A DNA stretch of 44,624 nt, taken from Cellulomonas fimi. Lineage in GTDB: Bacteria; Actinomycetota; Actinomycetes; Actinomycetales; Cellulomonadaceae. This document shows, piece after piece, positions 6,238-13,117 of the stretch (positions are counted from its first letter, which is position 1; every line of letters begins with the position of its first letter). The DNA lies in the NCBI RefSeq assembly GCF_012952065.1, contig NZ_JABCJJ010000021.1, positions 1-44,624 of the forward strand, given 5' to 3'. A program made the position numbers and the translations under genes. The notes under the pieces are model-generated. The model saw only the letters and a list, made by a program, of their open reading frames with translations. It made no database searches and was not told where the DNA came from.

Positions 6238-8940
6238 CCTGACGGTGCGGCTGCCGGCGCTGCGGGTGAGGGTCCTGCGGGTGAGGGTCCTGCGGGTGAC
6301 GGTCCTGCGGGTGAGGACCCTGCGGCGGACCAGCGCCGGCACGCGCGTCACGAGGCCCCAGTACGCGACGCCCGCCACCAGCGACGCGACCACCGCGACC
6401 GCCGGGTGGATCCCCACGAGCTCGGGATACACGAGCCACTGCACCAGGTACGCGTACAGCGACGCGCTCGCGAGCACGCCGAGCGGGCGGTGCAGCACCG
6501 CGGGCAGCCGCACGGTCGGGACCCAGGCGAGGAGCAGCAGCCCGGCCAGGACGACCGCCTCGCGCCGCGGGTCGTCGAAGAAGCCGGGCACGCTCACCAG
6601 GGCGACGACCGAGAGCGCGAGGCGCCGCGGCGTCGTCGTCGTGCGCGAGAGCGCCCAGCCGAGCGCGAAGAGCCACAGCACCGGCGCGGTGTGCGGGACG
6701 CCGGGGTCGACGACCTCGAAGCGCGTGAGCAGCCCCGCGCCGAGGATGGCGACCGGCAGGCCGAACGGGAAGCGACGCTCGACGCGGTCGCCCCACGGGG
6801 TCGCGAGCAGCGCGCCGAGACCGACGAGCAGGTAGACGAGCACCTCGACGAACCAGAACTGCCAGGTGGTCGACCACGTCTCGGGCCCCACGACCGCGTT
6901 GAGCAGTACGACGTTCGCGAGGCTGTACCGGTCCGTCAGGAGGTACGCGGCGCCGATGAACGCGACGCTCGGCACCACGATGCGCGCGAGGCTGCGCAGC
7001 TGGCGCCGGAGACGGTGGAGTCGCTCGCCGCCGAGCTGGAACCGCGCGAAGTTGTACCCCGCGAGCGCGATCAGCACGTGCGCGGTGCCCGGCCACGCGA
7101 ACAGCTTGGCGTGCGTGCCGACGATGAGCACGATCGCGAGCGCCCGCAGCACGATGCCCGTCTCGATCGGCGCGGCGAGTCGCGCGAGCCGGCGGCGGAG
7201 CGGGCTCGCGGGCGTGGCGGGACGTGGGACGAGGTCGCGGATCGGGGTGACGTGCCAGTCGGCGGGCAGGTGGCCGAGCGCCTGCTCGAGCCGGACCGAG
7301 GTGGCGACGTAGGAGAGGGAGTCGCCCTCGAGGCCGACGAAGGTGTCGTCGTCGGTGACGTGGGGGTGCTCGAGCTCCTCGGCGTAGATGCGGCGGACGA
7401 CGGCGGTCGCGTCGGTGGGCTGCGTCGCCGGGACGGGTGCGGGCGTGGGGCTGCCGGGAAGCTGGGCGAGGGCGTCGGCCGGGCGGGTGTCGCCGGCCGG
7501 GCCCCGCCGCGCGGCGTCGAGCGCGAGGACGGCCGCGTAGTCGGTCTTCCCGCTCGCCAGCCGCGGCAGGGCGCTGACCCCGTGCACGACGACGGCCGCG
7601 CGGGGCAGGCCCAGGCGCTCGGCGAGGACCTTGCTCACCAGGGCGTCGTCGTCTGGGTCGGCCTGGGAGGCGCGCTCGACGGCGACCACGAGGCGCTCGT
7701 CCGTGCCGGTCGCCGCCGCGGCGAGGCCCCGCTCGACAAGGCCCAGCTCGGCGAGGACCTCCTCGACCCGCGCGAGGTCGACGCGCAGGCCGACGAGCTT
7801 GAGGAACCGGCTGCGGCGTCCGACGATCTCGTAGAGGCCGTCCGGCCGTTGCCGCGCGAGGTCGCCGGTGCGGAGCTCGTCGACGGTGCGGCCGAGCGCA
7901 AGGTCGGCGGGGCTCTCGGCGTAGCCCAGCATGACGTTGGGGCCCGCGTAGACGAGCTCCCCGGCGTCGTGCCCGTCGACCGGCTCGATGCGGAAGGCGC
8001 CACCTGGGACCGGGACGCCGATGGTTCCGGGGTGCTCGGCGGCGAGGCCGGGAGGGAGGACGCCCATGCGCGCGGTCGCCTCGGTCTGGCCGTACATGAC
8101 CACGAGGTCCCAGCCGCACGCGGCGCCGAGCTCGGCGTAGCGGCGCACGGTCTCGGGCGCGAGCCGGCCGCCCGCCTGGGTGACGTAGCGCAGGCTCGGC
8201 AGGTCGAGGTCGGGGAAGCCCACGCGGTCGAGCAGGTCGAACGTGTACGGGACGGCGGCGAACGACGTGCCGCGGGCGCGCCGGACGAGGTCCCAGAAGC
8301 ACGGGTCGACGACCGAGAGGGTGGTGAGGACGAGCGTCGCGCCGCGCGCGAGGTGGCTGTGGATGACCGAGAGGCCGTAGCAGTAGTGCATCGGCAGGGT
8401 CGTGACGGCGCGGTCGGCCGGGGTGATGCCCAGGGAGTCGGCGATCGCCTCGGCGTTGGCCTGCAGGTTGGCCTGCGACAGGCGGACCAGCTTGGGCGAG
8501 CCGGTCGAGCCGGACGTGCTCAGCAGGAGCGCGAGGTCGGGGTGCAGGTCGTGCGCGGTGCCCGGGTGCCGCTCGTCGAGCCGGGTCTCGGCGAGGCCGG
8601 CGGAACGGCCGGCATGGACGACGACGTCGGGGCGGTACGTCGCGAGGATCGGGTCGAGCGCCTCGGGGCGGTCGGCGGGAGCGAGGACGACCGGGTGCCC
8701 GCCGGCCAGCGCGGCGAGGTACGCGACGATCGACGCGACGTCGTTGCGGACGGTGACGGCGACGAGGCGGCGGGTCGTCCCGAGGCGGGCGGCGAGCTCG
8801 CCGACGCGGTCCGCGAGCTCCGCGTAGGTGAGGGACTCGTCGTCGTGCACGAGGGCGAGGGCATCGCCGTGTCGGGCGAGGTCGGCGGCGAAGGGCACCG
8901 CCGCCGTCGGGGGTGCGAGGAGCGTTGCGGGCGTCGGCAC
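6196..8940 (-). CDS. Adenylation - ACP - acyltransferase 3 fusion protein
   Basis: A 914-aa three-part protein. Residues about 15-500 form an AMP-binding acyl/aminoacyl adenylating domain with all core motifs: TSGSTGSPK at 142-150, MYGQTEATARM, RTGDLARQRPDG, RSRFLKLVGLRVDL and the C-terminal lysine motif LPRLASGKTDY. A carrier domain with phosphopantetheine Ser541 (GLEGDSLSY) follows. The last part from about residue 600 is a polytopic acyltransferase-3 domain beginning LRALAIVLIVGTHA, with the FWFVEVLVYL helix. The inferred reaction is activation of a carboxylic acid, loading on its own carrier, and transfer at the membrane. An iron box overlaps the promoter, so iron starvation probably induces it. 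GTG at 8940 follows a -10 box by 9 nt. The basic tail is built from 15-bp repeats. Substrate unknown. Confidence 0.88.
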   Translation of the reverse strand: MPTPATLLAPPTAAVPFAADLARHGDALALVHDDESLTYAELADRVGELAARLGTTRRLVAVTVRNDVASIVAYLAALAGGHPVVLAPADRPEALDPILATYRPDVVVHAGRSAGLAETRLDERHPGTAHDLHPDLALLLSTSGSTGSPKLVRLSQANLQANAEAIADSLGITPADRAVTTLPMHYCYGLSVIHSHLARGATLVLTTLSVVDPCFWDLVRRARGTSFAAVPYTFDLLDRVGFPDLDLPSLRYVTQAGGRLAPETVRRYAELGAACGWDLVVMYGQTEATARMGVLPPGLAAEHPGTIGVPVPGGAFRIEPVDGHDAGELVYAGPNVMLGYAESPADLALGRTVDELRTGDLARQRPDGLYEIVGRRSRFLKLVGLRVDLARVEEVLAELGLVERGLAAAATGTDERLVVAVERASQADPDDDALVSKVLAERLGLPRAAVVVHGVSALPRLASGKTDYAAVLALDAARRGPAGDTRPADALAQLPGSPTPAPVPATQPTDATAVVRRIYAEELEHPHVTDDDTFVGLEGDSLSYVATSVRLEQALGHLPADWHVTPIRDLVPRPATPASPLRRRLARLAAPIETGIVLRALAIVLIVGTHAKLFAWPGTAHVLIALAGYNFARFQLGGERLHRLRRQLRSLARIVVPSVAFIGAAYLLTDRYSLANVVLLNAVVGPETWSTTWQFWFVEVLVYLLVGLGALLATPWGDRVERRFPFGLPVAILGAGLLTRFEVVDPGVPHTAPVLWLFALGWALSRTTTTPRRLALSVVALVSVPGFFDDPRREAVVLAGLLLLAWVPTVRLPAVLHRPLGVLASASLYAYLVQWLVYPELVGIHPAVAVVASLVAGVAYWGLVTRVPALVRRRVLTRRTVTRRTLTRRTLTRSAGSRTVRSPAADAAPTDAAA
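6260..6319. repeat. Four tandem copies of a 15-bp unit
   Basis: Unit CTGCGGGTGAGGGTC at 6260-6274, 6275-6289, 6290-6304 and 6305-6319, the last two with single changes, then a degenerate fifth. On the minus strand it encodes a repeated TRRTL/TRRTV pentapeptide in the basic tail of the acyltransferase fusion. The unit keeps the frame, so copy-number change would alter tail length only. Confidence 0.9.
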
Positions 8941-8949
8941 GGACGCGAG

Positions 8950-8970
8950 GGTATAGCAAGCCTTACCTAA
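8950..8970 (-). promoter_or_regulatory. Promoter with DtxR/IdeR-type iron box for the acyltransferase fusion
   Basis: On the minus strand TTAGGTAAGGCTTGCTATA (8970-8952) matches 13 of 19 positions of the iron-box consensus TTAGGTTAGGCTAACCTAA, with the left half nearly perfect. The -10 box TATACC (8955-8950) lies within it and 9 nt before the GTG start. Occlusion of the -10 by iron-loaded DtxR/IdeR is the expected mode. The regulator gene itself is not in the window. Confidence 0.6.
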
Positions 8971-9009
8971 CCTGCGAGGGTGTGTCCATCACACGGCCGT
9001 GCCGCTGCG

Positions 9010-9573
9010 TCAGCCGCGGCGGCCGAACAGCGCGAGCAGCTGGGTCTGCTGGTCGTCCGACGGCGTGCTGGGGAGCGGGTCCCCGAACATCGGGCTGTGA
9101 CGCAGCTGGTCGACGCGGCCGCTCCACTCGATGAGGAGGCGCTCGACGGTCGGCGGGTCGATGGTCTCGTCGACGTGCAGGGCGGTGGCGAGGTCCCAGC
9201 CGTGGATGGCCAGGTCGGTGACCATCTCCTCGAGGTACTCGCGCGCCGGGCGCGGGCCGGACGAGAGCTCGACGGTGCGGTCGAGGGCGCCGTCCGCGGC
9301 GAAGGCGGCCAGGGCGGCGTCGACCGCGAGACGCCACGAGGTGACGGGGTCGTCGCCCAGCACGTCGCCGTCGAAGCGGTCGCCCACCTCGGCGGGGGTC
9401 CGGCCGGCGAGCAGCTCGGGCGCCCAGAGCTGCTCGGAGGTCAGGTGGGTGACGAGCTGGCGCACGGACCAGTCGGCGCACGGGGTGGGGGAGTCCCAGT
9501 GGTCTCCGACGGCGGCGACCAGGTGGGTGACGTGATCGGCGTTGACGCGATGGAGGTAGAGGAGCTCGTCCAT
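9010..9573 (-). CDS. TIGR03086-type / mycothiol-dependent maleylpyruvate isomerase N-domain-like metal-binding protein
   Basis: A 187-aa protein of the DinB/MDMPI superfamily. The N-terminal helix MDELLYLHRVNADHVTHLVAAV, then TPCADWSVRQLVTHL (histidine metal ligand), and later EYLEEMVTDLAIHGWDLATAL (second histidine motif) are typical of TIGR03086 proteins found in mycothiol-making actinobacteria. These enzymes often act as thiol-dependent transferases or isomerases; the substrate here is unknown. The frame is open far upstream, but ATG at 9573 is chosen because homologues begin at this helix and CTGGAG precedes it. It is divergent from the sigma-factor gene, with a 170-bp gap. Confidence 0.82.
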   Translation of the reverse strand: MDELLYLHRVNADHVTHLVAAVGDHWDSPTPCADWSVRQLVTHLTSEQLWAPELLAGRTPAEVGDRFDGDVLGDDPVTSWRLAVDAALAAFAADGALDRTVELSSGPRPAREYLEEMVTDLAIHGWDLATALHVDETIDPPTVERLLIEWSGRVDQLRHSPMFGDPLPSTPSDDQQTQLLALFGRRG

Positions 9574-9743
9574 GGCTCCAGGGTGGTACGGGTGCGCGGT
9601 GGTCGCACGGCGAGGGCGGGGGAGAGGCGGGCGGGCGGTGGCGCATCCGTCCGGATCGCCGACCGGAGACGCGAGTGGCACGCTGACAAAGGTGGAGAAA
9701 GGGGGCCAGAGCGGGCAGTGGGGGTGCCCGGAGAGGCGGCGAC

Positions 9744-12263
9744 ATGAGCGTGGAGCCCGGGACGAGCGCGGGGCGCGGGAGGCACGCGGAAGCGGCGGCG
9801 CCCGGGCGGCCCGCCGGCTCGGCCAGGCCTGTGCCCGAGAACGGCGAGATGGCAGGTAAGGCCGAACCCTCCGACGTCGACCTGGTGGACGCGGCGCAGC
9901 GCCATGTTCCCGGCGCATTGGAGGCGTTGCACCAGCGTCACAGTGACGCGGCCCGCGTCGTCGCCCGCCAGTACACGGCGTCCGACGCCGACGCGGACGC
10001 CCTCGTGAGCCGGGCGCTCGCGGGAGTCGACGCGGCGGTCCGTGGCGGGGCCGGGCCGGAGGTGACCTACCGTCTGCATCTCCTTGCGGCGGTCCGCCGG
10101 CTCGCCGTGGCGCGGTGGAGGGCGGGCGATGCGGGTTCGGCGCTTCCGGCGGCGGGTTCGTCCCTCCCGCGGGCCGGGTCGGAGCTGCCGTCGCGGTTCG
10201 ACGCTGCGGGCGCGCTCGGCGCCGGGGTCGCTGGAGGCGCGCTCGTCGACGCGGACGACGGGCCCACGGCTGCCGCCTTCGCGTCCCTGCCCGAACGGTG
10301 GCAGGCGCTTCTCTGGTACGTGGAGGTCGACCAGCTGCCCCCGGCGCAGGTCGGCCGCCTGCTCGGGCTGACGGTGGCGGAGGTGGTCGCCCAGACCCAC
10401 CTCGCTCGGGAAGGGCTGCGGAACGGGCTGCTGGCGCGGCTCGACGCCGCGGCGACGCCCGAGTGCGAGGCGGTGCGCGGGCTGCTGTCGGGGTACGTGC
10501 GCGGGCAGCTCGGTCGGCGCGACACGACCCGCGTGCGCGAGCACCTCGACGTCTGCGAGCAGTGCCGGGCGACCACGCGCGACCTGCAGGACGTCGACCA
10601 CGACGTGCGCGGCGTCGTCGCGCCGCTCGTCATCGGCGCGGGCGTGCTCGGCGCGCTGGCGGGACCGCTGCCGGTCGGCGGGGTGACCGTGGGCGCTGGT
10701 GGGCTCGGCGCCTCAGGAGGGGGCGCGCTCGGGATGGCGGCCGCTGCTGGTGCGGACACGGGCGCCGGCGTGATGGCGGGTGCAGGGGCGGTGGGTGCGG
10801 GTGCGGGTGCGGGTGCGGGTGCGGACGGCGTCGAGGGGGCCGGCGTGGCTGCGGTGGAGGCGGCGGCTGGGGACGCCTCGGGCGGGGCGGCGTCGGTCGG
10901 CGAGTCAGCGGCGGCGGAGGCCGCAGTGTCGGGGTCGGCGGTGGAGCCGGTGGTCGAGGCTGCCGGTGGCGTTGCCGCTGCGGAGACGGCGGGCGCTGCT
11001 GTGGCGGCGTCGTCCGTCCCGGTCGGCGTGGTGGCCGCGGCCACCGCCGGCGTCGTGGCCGTGTCGTTGGCGGTCGCCGGGGTGCTGGACCAGCAGTCCG
11101 AGGACGACGCCGGTCTCGCCGGTGCCCCGGAGGAGTCGCAGGAGACCGTGGAGGAGGACGACGGCGGTGCCGGCGCCGACGATGTCCTGACGGCACCCGA
11201 GCCGCCGCCGGTCGAGGCGCCCGCGCTCGAGCCGCCACCGCCTGGCGCCGAGCCGCCTCCGACCCCGGAGCCGACACCCGAGCCGGACGCCGAGCAGGCC
11301 CCGCCGACGTCGCGCTCCCGCGATCGGCAGCCGCCCGCGGAAGCGCAGGGTCCCGCCGTCACCCCCGTCGTCACCAACGACGCGGTGGTCGCTCCGGTGG
11401 AGGACCCGCCTCTCGCTCCTGCGCCCGACCCCGCGAACCTCAGCGTGTCGTTCCCGGGCGACACCGTGGCGCTCACCCCGGGGGCTGTGCAGACGCTCGA
11501 CGTCGGCATGGTCAACACGGGCGACGCGGTCGCAACCGAGTTGCGGGCCGAGCTCACCATGCCCGACGGCGTGGTCATGGACGGCGTGCCCGCCGGCGAC
11601 GGCTGGGTCCAGTGCGGCGACGCGCCGGTCCAGCTGTGCCTGGCCGAGCTGCCCGCGGGTGCGTCGTCGTCCCTCGGCGTGCCCGTCCGCGTGGAGGACA
11701 CCGCCGCCGTGGCGCCGGGCGCCGCGGTCGTCGTGACGCTCACCGCTGCCGGCGTCGATCCGGTGGAGCTCGTCGTGCCGGTGAGCGTCGCGGTGGCGGA
11801 GCCGGAGCTCACGGTCGGCGCGCCCGAGGGTGTGGTGCTGGTCGTCGGAGAGCCGCTTCGGGTCGGGTTCACTGTCGGCAACGCGGCCGAGGCGCCGGCG
11901 GTCGACGTCGAGGCCGTCGTGTCGCTCCCGCCGGGGGTGCGCTGGGCGGGCTCGGCCGGCGAGGCGGCGGGGTGGGTGTGTGAGTCGGGGGACGCGGGCG
12001 TGCGGTGCTCTGTTGCGGAGATCTCCGGCGCCTCCGACGGCGTCTCGTCGGAGCTGACGTTGCCGTTGACCTTGGTGGCCGGAGTCGAGGCCGTGGGGGT
12101 GCCCGGGTTGGTGGAGCTCACCGTGCGGGCGGAGAGCGGCGGGTCCACGCGGACGGTCACGACGGCGGTGGAGGTGGTGGAGGCGGTGCCGGTTGTCGAG
12201 CCGCCGCCGGTCGTCGTCATGGAGCCGGCGCCGGACGGTGTCACGGAGCCGCCGACCGGGTGA
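9744..12263 (+). CDS. Sigma factor - zinc finger - membrane - extracellular repeat fusion
   Basis: 839 aa. Residues about 45-125 resemble sigma-70 region 2 and 178-232 region 4 (SLPERWQALLWYVEVDQLPPAQVGRLLGL with a downstream helix). Directly after comes an anti-sigma zinc finger: Cys241, then His267-x3-Cys271-x2-Cys274. An Ala/Gly-rich stretch leads to a membrane helix at about 424-448, a Pro-rich spacer (485-570) and two beta-sandwich DUF11/CARDB-like domains to the C-terminus. The layout suggests a membrane-tethered transcription factor carrying its own inhibitory finger and outer sensor; release by proteolysis would be an inference. ATG at 9744 has GGAGAGG 7 nt upstream. Codon use fits its neighbours. 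Confidence 0.8.
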   Translation: MSVEPGTSAGRGRHAEAAAPGRPAGSARPVPENGEMAGKAEPSDVDLVDAAQRHVPGALEALHQRHSDAARVVARQYTASDADADALVSRALAGVDAAVRGGAGPEVTYRLHLLAAVRRLAVARWRAGDAGSALPAAGSSLPRAGSELPSRFDAAGALGAGVAGGALVDADDGPTAAAFASLPERWQALLWYVEVDQLPPAQVGRLLGLTVAEVVAQTHLAREGLRNGLLARLDAAATPECEAVRGLLSGYVRGQLGRRDTTRVREHLDVCEQCRATTRDLQDVDHDVRGVVAPLVIGAGVLGALAGPLPVGGVTVGAGGLGASGGGALGMAAAAGADTGAGVMAGAGAVGAGAGAGAGADGVEGAGVAAVEAAAGDASGGAASVGESAAAEAAVSGSAVEPVVEAAGGVAAAETAGAAVAASSVPVGVVAAATAGVVAVSLAVAGVLDQQSEDDAGLAGAPEESQETVEEDDGGAGADDVLTAPEPPPVEAPALEPPPPGAEPPPTPEPTPEPDAEQAPPTSRSRDRQPPAEAQGPAVTPVVTNDAVVAPVEDPPLAPAPDPANLSVSFPGDTVALTPGAVQTLDVGMVNTGDAVATELRAELTMPDGVVMDGVPAGDGWVQCGDAPVQLCLAELPAGASSSLGVPVRVEDTAAVAPGAAVVVTLTAAGVDPVELVVPVSVAVAEPELTVGAPEGVVLVVGEPLRVGFTVGNAAEAPAVDVEAVVSLPPGVRWAGSAGEAAGWVCESGDAGVRCSVAEISGASDGVSSELTLPLTLVAGVEAVGVPGLVELTVRAESGGSTRTVTTAVEVVEAVPVVEPPPVVVMEPAPDGVTEPPTG
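10793..10822. repeat. Five tandem GGGTGC hexamers
   Basis: Exact copies at 10793, 10799, 10805, 10811 and 10817 encode the (GA)n run at residues 350-360 of the sigma fusion. Slippage here would change spacer length without a frameshift. Confidence 0.9.
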
Positions 12264-12339
12264 GGCCCAACGATCTCGGGGCCTGGAATGTTGCTGCGAC
12301 GGGGGTGGTTGAGGACTACGCTAGACACGCTCCGAGCGT

Positions 12340-12358
12340 CGGCCGCCCCGTGCGGCCG
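12340..12358. other. Hairpin between the sigma fusion gene and ssrA
   Basis: CGGCCGC (12340-12346) pairs with GCGGCCG (12352-12358) around a 5-nt loop. There is no T tract. It lies in the expected precursor leader of tmRNA or after the sigma fusion gene. A possible ssrA -10 box, TACGCT, is at 12317-12322. Either role is a guess. Confidence 0.35.
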
Positions 12359-12386
12359 GCGGGAGGAGCGATTGACAACTGCACAT

Positions 12387-12750
12387 GGGGGTGATCGGTT
12401 TCGACGGTGATCGTCGATCCAGGAGAAGCGGGCCGAGGATGCAGGGTTATCTCGTCAACGCTCCCTGCAAACCAATAGGTGCCGATTCCAAGCGCACCGA
12501 CTTCGCACTCGCCGCCTGAGCGAGTCCTGAAGTCCGTCAGTCCGAGTTCGCTCTCGCCTCGGTAACTGGCGTCATCTAGAGAGCCACTGCTCCCAACGTT
12601 CGTCGTCGGCGTTGGGGGGACTCTGAGGCGACTGAGCCTGTCAGCGACATGTCTGCTAGATCGTTGGGGCTGAGAAAAGCGCAGCAGACTGCGCCCGGAG
12701 AAGTCCTGGTTCACAGTCATCGGACGCGGGTTCGATTCCCGCCACCTCCA
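12387..12750 (+). ncRNA. ssrA: Transfer-messenger RNA (tmRNA)
   Basis: Rescues stalled ribosomes together with SmpB. The 5' end GGGGGTG (12387-12393) pairs with CACCTCC (12743-12749), making the acceptor stem, with discriminator A at 12750. The conserved 5' part GATCGGTTTCGACGG and the T-arm GGTTCGATTCC are present. The tag frame runs from 12481 to the TGA at 12517-12519 and reads ADSKRTDFALAA, a typical actinobacterial degradation tag. CCA is not fully encoded. The last 20 nt of the RNA form one copy of the island direct repeat, so the gene stayed intact after integration. Confidence 0.97.
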
Positions 12751-12751
12751 C
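12731..12751 (+). other. Left attachment repeat (attL) in the ssrA 3' end
   Basis: A 21-bp sequence beginning TTCGATTCCCGCC, covering the T-loop, T-stem and acceptor strand of tmRNA. It is repeated exactly at 16950-16970. The 4 bases GCGG two positions upstream also match in both copies. tmRNA 3' ends are well-known tyrosine-integrase target sites. Confidence 0.85.
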
Positions 12752-12830
12752 CCGTTCGGTCCCGTGTGATGCCGTCGCGTTCCAGCGGATCGCTTCGGGA
12801 CGCCGTCGATTCCGTCGGGATCTGTTGGTG

Positions 12831-13106
12831 TCATGGCGAGGCGTCCGGCGCCCGCGCAGTGGCGCGCTGACGGTCCGTCGGCCGTGCTTGGCACGACGGC
12901 GTACCGCGTTTGCCCCGCGCACCTGTGTCGAGCACAAGGCCGAGGTCGACCGCAGCGTCGCTCACGGAGCTTGGCTCGGGCGTGGCGGTGATGCCGAGGA
13001 GGCCTGCCAGCACGGTCTTGGGGCCGTCGATCAGCATGTTCACCTTGTCTGGGTGTTCCTCGGGAGTGAACATGAGCGAGTCTGAACGCAGAACCATGGA
13101 ACGCAA
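12831..13106 (-). CDS. Possible small protein downstream of the primase-helicase
   Basis: An open frame of up to 91 aa that starts 11 nt after the primase-helicase stop on the same strand, with TTG at 13106 or ATG at 13097. The first half (LMFTPEEHPDKVNMLIDGPKTVLAGLLGI, written here only as a pattern of acidic and hydrophobic positions) looks protein-like; the second half is Arg/Pro-rich and less so. There is no Shine-Dalgarno sequence and I recognise no family. It could be a third island component, a remnant, or not coding. The stretch 12751-12830 holds nothing I can identify. Confidence 0.3.
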   Translation of the reverse strand: MRSMVLRSDSLMFTPEEHPDKVNMLIDGPKTVLAGLLGITATPEPSSVSDAAVDLGLVLDTGARGKRGTPSCQARPTDRQRATARAPDASP

Positions 13107-13117
13107 GCCGTGCCAAC

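Noticed and set aside
9618-9743. An N-terminal extension of the TIGR03086-type gene to 9918
   Set aside because: The extension is Arg/Pro-rich low-complexity sequence that overlaps the start of the divergent sigma gene, while homologues begin at the helix after 9573.
12649-12870. A 73-codon frame crossing the tmRNA 3' end
   Set aside because: It lies over the tmRNA structural region, and its apparent protein is the T-arm and acceptor sequence in translation.
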